From positions 32,976 to 96,975 of the forward strand of contig NZ_QGDU01000012.1 in the NCBI RefSeq assembly GCF_003149045.1: 64,000 nt of DNA. The letters run 5' to 3'. A program made the position numbers and the translations under genes. The stretch comes from Fibrobacter sp. UWR4. GTDB taxonomy: Bacteria > Fibrobacterota > Fibrobacteria > Fibrobacterales > Fibrobacteraceae. How positions within the stretch are numbered: position 1 is the first letter of the stretch; each line of letters begins with the position of its first letter. The notes below the pieces were generated by a model, which worked only from the letters and a program-made list of their open reading frames with translations, was not told the DNA's origin and searched no databases. Below are positions 10,001 through 19,106 of the stretch, piece by piece.

Positions 10001-13000
10001 AGTTTTCTTCATCGCAGTCCTGTTCACGAGCGCCACAGGGATCTTGCTTCTTTATAGGCCTAAAGCTCCATTCATAATAGTCAGAGGATCCTTCCAGAGA
10101 ACCTTCACCAAACTGTATTGCGAAACGGACCGGAGTAGACTTCGCCTTCGTCTCGTAATGGATTTCCATCTTCAAGGACTTATAGCTGGAGAAGTCCTTC
10201 TTGTCCGTATCAAAAATACGAGTAACGCCAACTTCCTGACCGGGGCTCATGTTCTGATAATCCAGCACGAGTGCAGTTTCCTTCAAAGGAGCGTTGGAGT
10301 CAGAATCACGTTCAGTCTTTGTATTGGGAGACTTGTGGTATCTATCAGAATTTTCACGGTTATTGAGAGTGGAAACCTTAATAAAGGTTGCATCTCTTGT
10401 AGCCACTTCAGCAGAAACCTGCTGTTCCACGCCGTTTACTTCCACGATCTGGGAATTTTCAGAAGAGCTAGTCTTATAGAAATCCGCAACAGTCGCATCT
10501 TCCCAGGAATTGCCCACCACAGCAAGGCCGGCCACCTGGACCTTCGCTTCGGACACACCATTACTTAGGGAACCAATCCACATCCTGGTGTACTGAGCTT
10601 CGCCAAGAATAGTACGGTAATCGCTACCTGTGGAGGAAACAATGGTATCGTACTGGCTCAATGGAATGCGCCACTTACGCCAGCCGTTTTTCAGTTCTTC
10701 AAAGTGCAGAGGGTCTTCGTCCGAAAGATCAATGCGATAACGGACAAAACTAATGTCCCTATCCAGAGATCCATTCTTGTTAATGTCTTCCGTATCGTAA
10801 GTACGTTCGCCAGAGTTGTTTTCAGTACCATTAATATTTACAGGCGGATCACTATCATCGTCCAAATTGCCATTAAAATCATCCATTGCAATATCGCTAG
10901 TGGATGCATCGGAATTCAAGGAACTCTTTTCTTCATACTGACATTCACTGGTACGGCAGTCCCAAACCAAACGGGTTTCGTTATCCCCAGTCTTATTGTC
11001 AAGACCTCTATCATGAAGAGCAACAGTCGTACCCAAATCATTTTCACCATCATACACACCGTTAGGTGCATAACCATTGATGGACAAGTCTTCACTCACA
11101 AGACCCAAGTCAAGATAGATGGATCCCACGTTACCACGAGCAACCACTTCGATGTACTTCATGTCGCTCATATCCTGATAGTAACTGCTGTTGGGACGCA
11201 TCACACCACCCCAGGAATTACCAGTCAGATTATCATTAGCGCGAAGCGTCATCTTCAGCACGGTCAAGTGCTGGTTATCCACATCGGAGTTACCCACCGT
11301 AGGATAAATATGCTTGTACAGTTCCGTATTGTTACTGTGCCAAATGAATTCACCCTTATGGCGGTAATCCTGGTTCTTGATATAGGTGGACATGTTAAGA
11401 GTGTCACCACCCGGCGGAGATGCCTGGTACCAAGAAAGTCTGGACAGAGAATAAGTAAGGCCAGAAGTAGTCGCTTCAAAATCTTCCACCAAGGCTTCGA
11501 CATCATCGCTGGTGTTTGCGTTATGACGGCTTGCAGCAAATTCAGCCTCAAAGCGCCAGGAAGATTGAGCGGTAGTGTTTATGCCAGGAATTGCATTTAC
11601 CAATTCCGTCAAGGCAGGAATCGTATCCTGCAAGCGAAGGTTCATTCCCCACAGCACGCTGGAATAAGGTTCGTTACCAAGAGTGGGTGTCTTTGCCGTT
11701 GTACTCTGACTCTTATATAGAGCGGTAATACCAAACACGGAACCCGCACCCAATCCGTAAAGATCCAGAGGTAATTCCGCACGAGCACCAAGCAACAGCT
11801 TGTTGTCAATTTCAAAGAGCGGTTCACATTCGAAGCTTACCTTGATTTCCTTATTAGGATCAAGAGCGCGTTCACTGAGAAGTTCAATCTGACCCAGCTC
11901 GTAGTTGACTTCATAGTCCGTACCACGGATAAGAGTCGTGGAACCTGCGGTTACCTTTTCGGTGCCGGGAGAAATATCCATACAGGAATTTCCGCCCACA
12001 GCGTAACTGGAGCTAGGATCACGAACGCTAATGGTAGAGCTACGACGTTTACCTACAGATTCAAAGTAGAATCGGTTCGTATAGCGGTTCAAGTTATAGA
12101 CCGGCAGCGTATACAACTGAGCCATAGCGGCAGTAGAATCCAACTGACGCAAAGGTTCCAAGCAGAAGTCCTTAGCCTTTTCAATAGTGATGTGGGCTGT
12201 AGAATCATAGTCGCGAACGGCCTTACAGGGCAACCACATTTCACCGGTATAGCTACCGGAAGCATCTTTCTTGAAGATGGTTGCGTCATTCACCAGGGGA
12301 CTACCCGTAGTTTCATCCACAAGGCCCAGCGTCCTCAAGTACGAACCAGCGATGCCAGACTTATTCTTCATGCGCAGCACAAAGTTGGAGGCGCTCGCAT
12401 CCGTGATGCCGATGTTATAAACATTACGGAGCATCAACTGATCGATATCTGTCAGTTCAGAAAGAGTCGCATCCCACTGAATCAATACGACTCTGGAACC
12501 ATCCTTCACTTCCTTGTTGCTACTACGTCCAGAGCCATCTCCAGTCTTGCTGCTCCAGCTTGCGGCAATCAACGTGTTACGGTTTGCCGTATTGATTTTC
12601 AGGATACCCGTCCTGTTATCGTAAGAGTATTCCTTATCAGGAATTTCCACCAGGCGGTCCACCATCTTTTCCACCTTCTTACCAGAACGTGTGGTATAGA
12701 CAGCAGTCACCTTTTCAATAACGCCAGTAGTAGCATTGGTAGATGCACGACGATAAAGCCTGAGATCAGAAACTTCATAGTGGGGAGACTTGTTACCGCC
12801 AATCGCGCTAGTGACGTAATTGCCCCTGGCTTCCTGGTTCAAGAAGTAGTATCGATACGGAATGAACTGTTTATCCAGCACCTGGAATTCAGAGGTAGAC
12901 TCATTCGCCTTCAGGGAGTACTCTTCCTGAGAGCCTCCATCCTGGGACGCAATCGTCGTCAGGCGCCAGTCCCCCAACTTCCAGTCAGCCTTGATACCGA

Positions 13001-13937
13001 ACAGGCCCTGATGGTTTTCCGAATAACCAGTCAGTTCGGTACCAGTCAAAGTCAAGTTCGTGGTACCAGCCTCGACGCGTTGCAGGATGTAGTCTTCAAA
13101 TTCATCCTTATAGGATTCCTCGTACACCACGCGGACCTGGTTCTGGGCACCAAGGCCCTGCTCCACGTTATTGATTTCCACAGTGATATACGGGCCGATC
13201 TTACCCTTCACCATGAAGTTCGGTGTATAATCCAACGTAGGGCTGGGCCAAAGACTGGTCTTCGTACTGCCTTCAGCATCATCCTTTTCGCCATATCCCT
13301 TCAGACGGATGTCCATGGTACCCTGGAGCATCAGCTTAGGCTTGTCCAAGCCAAAATCCCTCATCCAGGCAGGCATGGTCACAGGGATGGTAATATCAAA
13401 TACAGAACCGGTTTCCGGAGTTTCGTAACCGTCATTTGCCTGGCCCACAAGGCCATTCAGCCACAGACCCTTACGGCCAATATCGTACATGTCCGCCACA
13501 TAGTCCGTCAATTCCGGATAGTGGGCGGACCACAGGGGAATCGTATCCCTGGATACAGAGTTGACACGCTTTTCGCTGACATCCATTTCACGAGTGGCCA
13601 CGTCCACATCATGAGTAAAGACCTGTCCTCTGGAATCATTCATCAGGCGAGGGCTAGCGCCAATACCGCCAAAAGGAAGCATCCCGTTCAGGGGATTTAC
13701 TGAGGGAGGCAAAGAAATATACTGGAGAGTGGGTTGCCATTCCGTTTCTGCAGGATCCGGGTCGGAGACCTCTGCATCAGATGCAGACACAACGGATGTA
13801 GAATCGCTCTGGGACCAGGCAAAGCCTGCAGTCAGAGCCACACCAACAGCATAAAACCAATATTTCAAATCAGCAAAAGACACAAACAAAAAGCCGCGAT
13901 AAAAACCTTGATAACCACCATCCGGCAGTGTCCCCAC
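7005..13937 (-). CDS. sprA: SprA/Sov outer-membrane translocon of the type IX secretion system
   Basis: A 2310-residue outer-membrane protein, as long as known SprA (about 2300-2500). The N-terminus holds a signal-like hydrophobic stretch (about residues 25-43, YWFYAVGVALTAGFAWS). The first ATG leaves a long pre-region, and a GTG or TTG inside it may be the true start. The body shows SprA landmarks: LPPSVNPLNG near the start, many acidic beta-rich segments, and a WLDDLRLSDMDTDWG stretch followed by FADFISLSGTV. SprA forms the giant beta-barrel pore through which type IX substrates cross the outer membrane, so this cell should secrete T9SS cargo. No other T9SS component is in the window. It stands alone between two terminators. 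Confidence 0.85.
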   Translation of the reverse strand: MGTLPDGGYQGFYRGFLFVSFADLKYWFYAVGVALTAGFAWSQSDSTSVVSASDAEVSDPDPAETEWQPTLQYISLPPSVNPLNGMLPFGGIGASPRLMNDSRGQVFTHDVDVATREMDVSEKRVNSVSRDTIPLWSAHYPELTDYVADMYDIGRKGLWLNGLVGQANDGYETPETGSVFDITIPVTMPAWMRDFGLDKPKLMLQGTMDIRLKGYGEKDDAEGSTKTSLWPSPTLDYTPNFMVKGKIGPYITVEINNVEQGLGAQNQVRVVYEESYKDEFEDYILQRVEAGTTNLTLTGTELTGYSENHQGLFGIKADWKLGDWRLTTIASQDGGSQEEYSLKANESTSEFQVLDKQFIPYRYYFLNQEARGNYVTSAIGGNKSPHYEVSDLRLYRRASTNATTGVIEKVTAVYTTRSGKKVEKMVDRLVEIPDKEYSYDNRTGILKINTANRNTLIAASWSSKTGDGSGRSSNKEVKDGSRVVLIQWDATLSELTDIDQLMLRNVYNIGITDASASNFVLRMKNKSGIAGSYLRTLGLVDETTGSPLVNDATIFKKDASGSYTGEMWLPCKAVRDYDSTAHITIEKAKDFCLEPLRQLDSTAAMAQLYTLPVYNLNRYTNRFYFESVGKRRSSTISVRDPSSSYAVGGNSCMDISPGTEKVTAGSTTLIRGTDYEVNYELGQIELLSERALDPNKEIKVSFECEPLFEIDNKLLLGARAELPLDLYGLGAGSVFGITALYKSQSTTAKTPTLGNEPYSSVLWGMNLRLQDTIPALTELVNAIPGINTTAQSSWRFEAEFAASRHNANTSDDVEALVEDFEATTSGLTYSLSRLSWYQASPPGGDTLNMSTYIKNQDYRHKGEFIWHSNNTELYKHIYPTVGNSDVDNQHLTVLKMTLRANDNLTGNSWGGVMRPNSSYYQDMSDMKYIEVVARGNVGSIYLDLGLVSEDLSINGYAPNGVYDGENDLGTTVALHDRGLDNKTGDNETRLVWDCRTSECQYEEKSSLNSDASTSDIAMDDFNGNLDDDSDPPVNINGTENNSGERTYDTEDINKNGSLDRDISFVRYRIDLSDEDPLHFEELKNGWRKWRIPLSQYDTIVSSTGSDYRTILGEAQYTRMWIGSLSNGVSEAKVQVAGLAVVGNSWEDATVADFYKTSSSENSQIVEVNGVEQQVSAEVATRDATFIKVSTLNNRENSDRYHKSPNTKTERDSDSNAPLKETALVLDYQNMSPGQEVGVTRIFDTDKKDFSSYKSLKMEIHYETKAKSTPVRFAIQFGEGSLEGSSDYYEWSFRPIKKQDPCGAREQDCDEENWLDNAFAMDIADFSDLKRGRRPPYVNAVEKNLGGDREEKIRLVGNPSVSSIDWIRFVIIADSSASAEDLEGTFWLDDLRLSDMDTDWGYAARVGGQVNFADFISLSGTVRYQDGAFATLSTSNGSPKPKISEAASQLDIAGDFTMNLNKFLNDSAGFHIPLSLGYHSTTKRPYMKPTDDLLLNKSSFGEMTSDMFQNELEVTSDKKEQALRDSAESKGYQSYVREKTFGISFRKDYKASETKLGEVLSQMFLERPAFSYSYRESEGRSTTSADSTYSYHTVMEYKLGTFSMFKFRPFSNLAKYGWAKELSKTEFEPWPQTLDLTLFDFNYVRYVNQSRDPDFVEPQVDRVVTYTAELNHKLNMRWNILSFLSANYAINVKRDMYGGGDREGFTKENFFSKGEGGLFANGYVFDFDHSDRKVYFSADSIVAIPYDTIPRVNANGDTMTINMDNPDSYQILYDSTTFYKVDSVGRREYGRSYGILRNERSRSQQFKLTFNPRLIPFIPFTTSFSSDLNQQKSIPNDYDFMDETSIEKNFWTISQTNRFEFAPTLKVLDLVKNFGKESAAAKALEAIKWREVKFNWSARTNTVGENFTLAQLYEEQGVTPLQYYLYGLGLGNGYRNRGLWNIVSGDMGLDHRDDYRGFAQYRNHHVDTLVYQGNFRHSVSRNFQVSSGITLPIWDIGLSGDLQWKEDFSQSREYPMYIDTTTVWPKIGIGITVPNFSQRVSFLNGFRSVSTTHRFEYTKTTTVHPFQSAEDSWSHSINFNPLVRISFLLQNNMRIENSVRMKIESTDRRPKEEVAGCVNWTPANRECEDVNSTDTTDYYWETPWIHTNLYNDFAFNIGDDITITYPLKIDKVLKIWRWFYKFKNSIDLKFTAGYDYKKTIRKEYNTVEGYYMWNKDSGTDGVFKQWSYVSPTTGKKTETAVYKPDLELVDRTVPSRTHEWFLRPSASYQFNKMASMSSFIEYRQIHEKLDDETPHLRQILQFEIALMLRFN

Positions 13938-14089
13938 AAAATACTGAATTTCACTTTCAAAAATTCAGTACAAACACAGGAAAACTACCAGATTTTAGGG
14001 CAAATTAGCTTTTTTTCAGTGCAAAAATAGCCCTCAACTTTAAACCGAGGGCCAAAATTGCATGTTTTTAGATTTAATTTGTTCTAAAA

Positions 14090-14194
14090 TTACAGCGGAA
14101 TCCGTGAGCCTCAAGCGACCGATCTTCATCGGTCGTGGAGGCGAGAGCTTTAGTGACCGGAGGTTCTTCCCCCGACGAACGACTAAAGCGGTAT
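14090..14194. repeat. 105-bp structured repeat, copy 1
   Basis: Identical to 14299-14403 except one base (C at 14127, T at 14336), which falls in a hairpin loop. It contains two nested-stem hairpins: 14108-14142 (GCCTC and CGACCGAT arms) and 14147-14189 (GCTTTAGT/ACTAAAGC arms). Its right edge repeats the last codons and stop of the carboxyltransferase gene, so it may be a duplicated gene end with its downstream region. Confidence 0.9.
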
Positions 14195-14202
14195 CTGTGA
14201 GT

Positions 14203-14237
14203 AAAAAGGCACTTGGTCTTTCACCAAGTGCCTTTTT
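14203..14237. terminator. Strong bidirectional terminator between the two repeats
   Basis: A perfect 15-bp stem (14203-14217 with 14223-14237) with a 5-base loop. A tract of A on one side and T on the other are part of the stem, so it works in either direction. It probably ends transcripts of the carboxyltransferase gene. A further inverted repeat (GTTGGTCT at 14245-14252, AGACCAAC at 14277-14284) follows. Confidence 0.85.
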
Positions 14238-14298
14238 AGGAGAGGTTGGTCTTACGAGACGAACTCTATTGAATCTAGACCAACCGGTCTTATTCCGC

Positions 14299-14403
14299 TT
14301 ACAGCGGAATCCGTGAGCCTCAAGCGACCGATCTTTATCGGTCGTGGAGGCGAGAGCTTTAGTGACCGGAGGTTCTTCCCCCGACGAACGACTAAAGCGG
14401 TAT
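14299..14403. repeat. 105-bp structured repeat, copy 2 (overlaps a gene end)
   Basis: Second copy, 209 bases from the first. Its last 12 bases (14392-14403) are exactly the Ile-Pro-Leu-stop codons of the carboxyltransferase gene on the minus strand. Both hairpins of copy 1 are preserved. A short inverted repeat, ATTCCGCT/AGCGGAAT, sits at its left edge (14292-14310). Confidence 0.9.
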
Positions 14404-16014
14404 GTTAGCGTGTTTCTTCCAAAGGCGCTTCTGATCCTTAGTCTTCAGAGCGTCAAAGGCTGTCACAAGGCGCTTACGTACGTCTTCCGGCTTGATGACT
14501 TCGTCCACCACGCCCATGGCAGCGGCAACGTAGGGGTTCATCAATTCTTCTTCGTACTTGGCGATGCAGGCGGCACGTGCAGCCACCGGATCAGGTGCAG
14601 CAGAGATTTCCTTCTTGTTGATGATTTCAACGGCACCTTCTGCACCCATCACAGCCACCTGAGCGATCGGGAGAGCGAAGACGTAGTCTGCGCCCACATC
14701 CTTGGAGTTCATGGCGATGTAAGCGCCACCGAAGGCCTTACGGAGGATGAGGGTAACCTTAGGTACGGTTGCTTCGGCGAAGGCGTACAGGAGCTTTGCG
14801 CCGTGGCGGATAATGCCAGAGTATTCCTGCTTGCTGCCCGGCATGTAACCCGGAACGTCCACGAGAGCCAGCAGCGGAATGTTGAAGGCGTCGCAGAAGC
14901 GAACGAAGCGGCCAGCCTTGGAAGAGCCATCAACATCCAGAGAACCTGCGAGAACCTTGGGCTGGTTAGCCACGATGCCGATAACTTCACCGTTCAGGCG
15001 AGCGAAACCGATCACCACGTTCTTGCCCCAGTCCTTCTGGACTTCGAAGAAACTATCAACGTCAGCGAAAGCGGCAATCACGGCGCTAACGTCATAAGCC
15101 TGCTTGTAGTTATCCGGGACGATGTCCTGGATAGTTGCGCTCTTGTCTTCTGCAGTTTCGCAGGTAGCTTCCTGCTTGTTCAGGAACTTCTTGAAGAGCT
15201 TCTTGAGACCCTTTTCGTCTTCCTTTTCTTCCATCTGCTGATCAGCGGGAACCGGCTTGCACTTGTTGCCCTGAGGCAGGTAGGAAAGGAGCTTGCGAAC
15301 GCCTTCCAAGGTCTGCTTGTCATCGGGGTACATGAAGTGAGCCACACCGGACTTTGCAGTGTGAACCGGAGCGCCGCCCAGTTCGGCAGCGGTGATGTTT
15401 TCGCCCATGACCTGCTTAACCACAGCCGGACCGGTAAGGAACATCTGAGAAGTGGACTGAGTCATGAAGATAAAGTCAGACAGAGCCGGAGAGTAGCAGG
15501 CGCCACCAGCGCAGGGGCCCATGATCACGGCAATCTGAGGAATCACGCCAGAAGCCCAAACGTTACGAGCCATGATAGCGCTATAACCAGCCAGAGAGAA
15601 CACACCTTCGTCAATACGAGCTCCACCGGAGTCGTTCATAGCAACGAACGGGCAACCAGCTTCCACTGCCATGTCCATGACGCGGCAAATCTTTTCAGCA
15701 TGGCACTGACCGAGAGCACCACCGCCAACAGTAAAGTCCTGAGATGATGCGAACACCAGACGACCGTTCACCTTACCGTAACCGGTAACGACGCCGTCAC
15801 CCAGGACGACCTTGCTTTCCTTGAGAACGCGGTTGCTGGACTTGCGGAGGCCACCAACTTCCACAAAAGTGCCTGCATCGAACAGCATTTCCATGCGTTC
15901 GCGAGCAGTGTACTTACCGGACTGATGCTGCTTATCGATACGGGCAGCGCCACCAGCAGCCTGAGCCTGGCTCAGGTACTCGTTCAGTCTATTCAGATGT
16001 TTTTCGTTCCACAT
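14392..16014 (-). CDS. Biotin-dependent acyl-CoA carboxyltransferase (propionyl-CoA/methylmalonyl-CoA type)
   Basis: A 540-residue carboxyltransferase beta chain. It starts MWNEKHLNRL at 16014, chosen over a longer frame because AAGGAG lies upstream. The N-terminal half carries the acyl-CoA side (RIDKQHQSGKYTARERMEML, GGGALGQ, GPCAGGACYSPAL), and the C-terminal half the carboxybiotin side (DVPGYMPG, KAFGGAYIAM). It ends in HANIPL, close to the KHGNIPL end typical of PccB and methylmalonyl-CoA decarboxylase alpha chains. A Lys/Glu-rich insert (about 253-298) separates the halves and is longer than usual. Biotin carboxylase, carrier or decarboxylase subunits are not adjacent, so carboxylase versus decarboxylase cannot be decided. 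In Fibrobacter a role in the succinate-propionate route is plausible. Confidence 0.85.
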   Translation of the reverse strand: MWNEKHLNRLNEYLSQAQAAGGAARIDKQHQSGKYTARERMEMLFDAGTFVEVGGLRKSSNRVLKESKVVLGDGVVTGYGKVNGRLVFASSQDFTVGGGALGQCHAEKICRVMDMAVEAGCPFVAMNDSGGARIDEGVFSLAGYSAIMARNVWASGVIPQIAVIMGPCAGGACYSPALSDFIFMTQSTSQMFLTGPAVVKQVMGENITAAELGGAPVHTAKSGVAHFMYPDDKQTLEGVRKLLSYLPQGNKCKPVPADQQMEEKEDEKGLKKLFKKFLNKQEATCETAEDKSATIQDIVPDNYKQAYDVSAVIAAFADVDSFFEVQKDWGKNVVIGFARLNGEVIGIVANQPKVLAGSLDVDGSSKAGRFVRFCDAFNIPLLALVDVPGYMPGSKQEYSGIIRHGAKLLYAFAEATVPKVTLILRKAFGGAYIAMNSKDVGADYVFALPIAQVAVMGAEGAVEIINKKEISAAPDPVAARAACIAKYEEELMNPYVAAAMGVVDEVIKPEDVRKRLVTAFDALKTKDQKRLWKKHANIPL

Positions 16015-16134
16015 AACGTTAGAACTCCTTGTGTAAAATTTCCGCAAACAAAGATAAAAAAGGGCGTTCAAGCGGTCAACAAATAATGCAAACAACTACA
16101 CATATAAGTTAGATGTGACAAGATTTTAGTAAGC

Positions 16135-16169
16135 AAAAGGCCCCTGGTCTATATAACCAGGAGCCTTTT
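16135..16169 (-). terminator. Terminator of the AIPR gene
   Basis: Arms AAAAGGCCCCTGGT (16135-16148) and ACCAGGAGCCTTTT (16156-16169) pair with one mismatch around a short loop. It lies 21 bases after the stop of the AIPR gene. The T run is short (four). Confidence 0.65.
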
Positions 16170-16190
16170 AATATCAAATGAACCGAGCGG

Positions 16191-18083
16191 TTAGATAAAT
16201 GCTTCAATACCTTCGCGGCACTTTTCCCACTGCTTGTTCTTCTTGCAGAGGAGGTCAAGCATCTTTTCGTAGGTAGCCGTGTTGGAGAAGCCCTTCCACA
16301 GACGACGTTCCACAGATTCACCGCTATCCTTGTCGATGGTGGTGATGGTGTCGTAGTAGTTGGAGTTATCCTTGAATTCGCTGATGAGGATGCCCTTCAG
16401 GTCGTCTGTGTAGATCTTGGAGGCATACTTCAGGATGGATTCATTGAAGTTCAGTTCGTTTTCAACCAGCCAGTCGAAATCCTGGATCGGATCGCCGTAG
16501 ATGAGCCAATGCTTGAGGGCGAGAGCCACAACCAGGTCCTTGACGGCGCTGCGGAAGATGAACTTGTCTTCCAGGCGGCCATTCCAGGTAATGCGGGTCA
16601 GCGGATTATCGTCGTTAGCTTCGATGGACACGCCCTTACCCGGGGTCACCTTACGGATCTTAATGGGGAGGCGAGAAAGAAGCTGCCAAGCCTTGGTGAA
16701 GGCAATGGTCTTGCGGACGAAATCCCGTTCCTTTTCGGGAGCCACGCGAACGAAGGCGCCGAAGCAACGCTGGTAAAGAGTTTCCTTGTCAAAGATGCAG
16801 TCAGAGGAACGGCATTCAGAGAGCTTGCCATCCATCATGAACAGGGTCTTTGCAAGTTCAGGACGCATACGGACTTCCAGCTTACGGGTACGAGCCTTCA
16901 GACGGACGCCATCCTTGTAAACGTAGGTAAAGCCTTCTTCCTGGTAACGCTGCCAGATGAAGAACTGCAGGTCGTCAGCAGCACGCAGGTGGTAGCTGAA
17001 CACCGGGTTCTGACGGTTGTTAGCCATGGTCACCTGGTTCAGGAAGCTATCAGCACCGGGATACGGCACCACAACCTTCACGAGAACATACGGATTCACC
17101 GGCTTCTTGCTCTTCTTGGCATACTGTTCGTAAGTGAACAGGGACTGAGCACCGTTAATAATCTTGGGACGTTCAATGAAGAGGACCTTCTTGCCGTCGC
17201 GATCCTTCAGGCGAAGGTCATCACCGGTAAGGGTCATACCGTTGTGCAGGAACGGGAAATCGTCCACGTTCACGTTCTGGTCATCGTTACGTTCCATGGT
17301 CTGGAAAGCGTCAATGAGGGCAGCGTTGGTATGAGTAAGGTTACCGAGGTAAGTACGGATGTTGGAGCTGACGATAGCCATGTTGTGCTTGGTCTTCAGA
17401 CGCTTGCCCAGAGCAACATGGTAGTCAAAAATGGTACGGATGGGGCAGAAACCGAGGAACAGTTCACCGTGGTCGCTGGTGAGGTGCAGCGGTTCGGATT
17501 CCATCACAATTTCAAGTTTGTCATCTGCAGAGCGGAAATCGCGGGTCAGGTCATCGTGTTCTGCGGAAATTTCCAGCTTAGCCTTAACTTCGTCCTTCCA
17601 GAGGGTAAGCTTACGGCGCATGTCCTTAAGGGTACGTTCCAGTTCGGAGTCGGTAATGTCGCGGCTAGCGCGGGTACGAAGCACGGTAATTTCCAGGGTT
17701 TCCATGTAAGGACGGCTGGCCGGTGCGTCATCTTCCTCTTCTTCAGAATCTTCGGAAATCTTATTGATTGCCCAGGGATCAGCCTCTTCACGGAGAGACA
17801 TGAAGAACGGATTGGTGGGGTCGCTAGTACGGAACACAGCGATTTGCAACTGCTTCAGGTCGGCATTCAGGTGAGCCACGACCTTTTCGAGCGGAGTATC
17901 TTCATCCAGAAAGATGAAGAATTCCATATAGCCCTGGGAGTACTGGAAACCATGGAAGCAACCATTTTCGTCCAGGTTTAAGTGCCGGAGTGCCTTAATA
18001 CGATCGGTGGGATCGTTAGGGTTGAGACTCAAAAGGCTAGCCACAAATGCTAGACGGCGTTCCTGTGATTTGGTTAATTCCAT
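16191..18083 (-). CDS. AIPR-domain protein (abortive-infection phage-resistance family)
   Basis: A 630-residue cytoplasmic protein starting MELTKSQERR at 18083, with GAGG seven bases upstream; a 25-residue longer frame lacks this. The central part (about 240-400) matches the AIPR family (PF10592): SSNIRTYLGN, a FPFLHNGMTLTG segment equivalent to the family's NNG strand, the IINGAQS motif, and a TMANNRQNPV segment. An acidic stretch lies near residue 125. AIPR proteins occur in phage-defence loci and beside restriction systems; the biochemistry is poorly known. Here it stands alone between housekeeping genes with its own terminator. Divergent from the LRR gene across an AT-rich 270-base spacer. 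Confidence 0.72.
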   Translation of the reverse strand: MELTKSQERRLAFVASLLSLNPNDPTDRIKALRHLNLDENGCFHGFQYSQGYMEFFIFLDEDTPLEKVVAHLNADLKQLQIAVFRTSDPTNPFFMSLREEADPWAINKISEDSEEEEDDAPASRPYMETLEITVLRTRASRDITDSELERTLKDMRRKLTLWKDEVKAKLEISAEHDDLTRDFRSADDKLEIVMESEPLHLTSDHGELFLGFCPIRTIFDYHVALGKRLKTKHNMAIVSSNIRTYLGNLTHTNAALIDAFQTMERNDDQNVNVDDFPFLHNGMTLTGDDLRLKDRDGKKVLFIERPKIINGAQSLFTYEQYAKKSKKPVNPYVLVKVVVPYPGADSFLNQVTMANNRQNPVFSYHLRAADDLQFFIWQRYQEEGFTYVYKDGVRLKARTRKLEVRMRPELAKTLFMMDGKLSECRSSDCIFDKETLYQRCFGAFVRVAPEKERDFVRKTIAFTKAWQLLSRLPIKIRKVTPGKGVSIEANDDNPLTRITWNGRLEDKFIFRSAVKDLVVALALKHWLIYGDPIQDFDWLVENELNFNESILKYASKIYTDDLKGILISEFKDNSNYYDTITTIDKDSGESVERRLWKGFSNTATYEKMLDLLCKKNKQWEKCREGIEAFI

Positions 18084-18353
18084 TTTTTCCTCAGCTTCTA
18101 AATCGGCAAAAATCGGGTATACAGAGTACACCTTTTTATTACCTATATAATTACGCACCTAAAAATAGCTTCAAAAAGGGGGCATAGAGCATAAAAAGGA
18201 CAAAAAAAGTCAAAACTTTTCATTTTTTTTTCAAAACCGCTCGTTTTTTAATAAACATTTGAGCACTAAAACCTCCTTTTTTACGTTTTTTATACCCCTC
18301 CTATCTCTTTTTCCATTAAAAAAGCTATGATTAAGTCGTATAGGAGTTTTACT
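18084..18353. other. AT-rich divergent promoter spacer
   Basis: A 270-base spacer between the divergent AIPR and LRR genes. It is rich in homopolymer A and T runs (for example 18207-18234) and should hold promoters for both genes. I see no clear -35/-10 pair, operator or RNA structure. Confidence 0.4.
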
Positions 18354-19106
18354 ATGAATTTGCTAGAAGTCATCGCAAAAGCCAAGGCAGACAAGGCCAC
18401 CGTCCTGGACTTGTCCCAGCAGAATATTCGCATCCTTCCTCAGGAACTTTTTGAGCTGACGGATCTCGAAGAACTGAACCTCGACCGCAACATGCTGGTG
18501 GAAATTCCCGACGACATCGGCAAACTCAAGAACTTGAAGAAATTATCCATCAGCGAAAACGACTTGATGGAACTTCCCGAAACCATTGGTGAACTGACCA
18601 AGCTGGAACACCTATATCTAGGTTACAACAGCCTGTCCGAGCTTCCGGATTCCATTGGTAAGTTGACAAAGCTCCAGAATGTGAACATTGCCAAGAACCA
18701 GCTATTGGATCTGACCAACGAAGTGGGCAAGTGGGTAAACGTAACCAAGCTGTCCCTCCACGACAACATGCTCTCCGAAATCCCCGCCACCTTAGGCAAA
18801 CTCAAAAAATTAAAGAAACTCTACCTGGACAACAACGACCTGAGCAGCATTCCTGCCGCACTGGGCCATCTGGAAGCTCTGGAAATTCTCATGGTCTCCG
18901 GCAACAGCCTGGGAGCCATCCCTTCTGAATTCGGCAACCTGAAGAAGCTGAAGGAATTGGTCCTGGACGCAAACCAACTGGCTACTCTCCCCGAAAGTCT
19001 TGCCGAATGCGATAGCCTGGAAACCATTTCCGTAATCGAAAACCCGCTGGAAGTAGGCATTCCCCGCGTCCTTCAGGACAAGAAGGGGCTGAACATTGAC
19101 CAGTAA
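18354..19106 (+). CDS. Leucine-rich-repeat protein
   Basis: A 250-residue protein starting MNLLEVIAKAKADKATVL at 18354, where TAGGAG lies eight bases upstream; an ATG 27 bases earlier has no such site. Almost the whole chain is 23-residue leucine-rich repeats of the type LxxLxxLxLxxNxLxxLPxxIGxL, about nine copies, with consensus pieces such as LEELNLDRNMLVEIPDDIG. There is no signal peptide, so it should be cytoplasmic. LRR proteins bind other proteins; the partner is unknown. Its last 11 bases overlap the start of the S41 protease gene, suggesting one transcript. Confidence 0.85.
   Translation: MNLLEVIAKAKADKATVLDLSQQNIRILPQELFELTDLEELNLDRNMLVEIPDDIGKLKNLKKLSISENDLMELPETIGELTKLEHLYLGYNSLSELPDSIGKLTKLQNVNIAKNQLLDLTNEVGKWVNVTKLSLHDNMLSEIPATLGKLKKLKKLYLDNNDLSSIPAALGHLEALEILMVSGNSLGAIPSEFGNLKKLKELVLDANQLATLPESLAECDSLETISVIENPLEVGIPRVLQDKKGLNIDQ

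Noticed and set aside
12192..13703. Long open frames antisense to sprA, batD, the carboxyltransferase and the AIPR gene
   Set aside because: Same reason: shadow frames of biased coding sequence, without ribosome binding sites or domains.
14062..14316. An 84-codon frame across the 105-bp repeats
   Set aside because: It runs through two hairpins and a 15-bp terminator; no start signal; explained as noncoding repeat.
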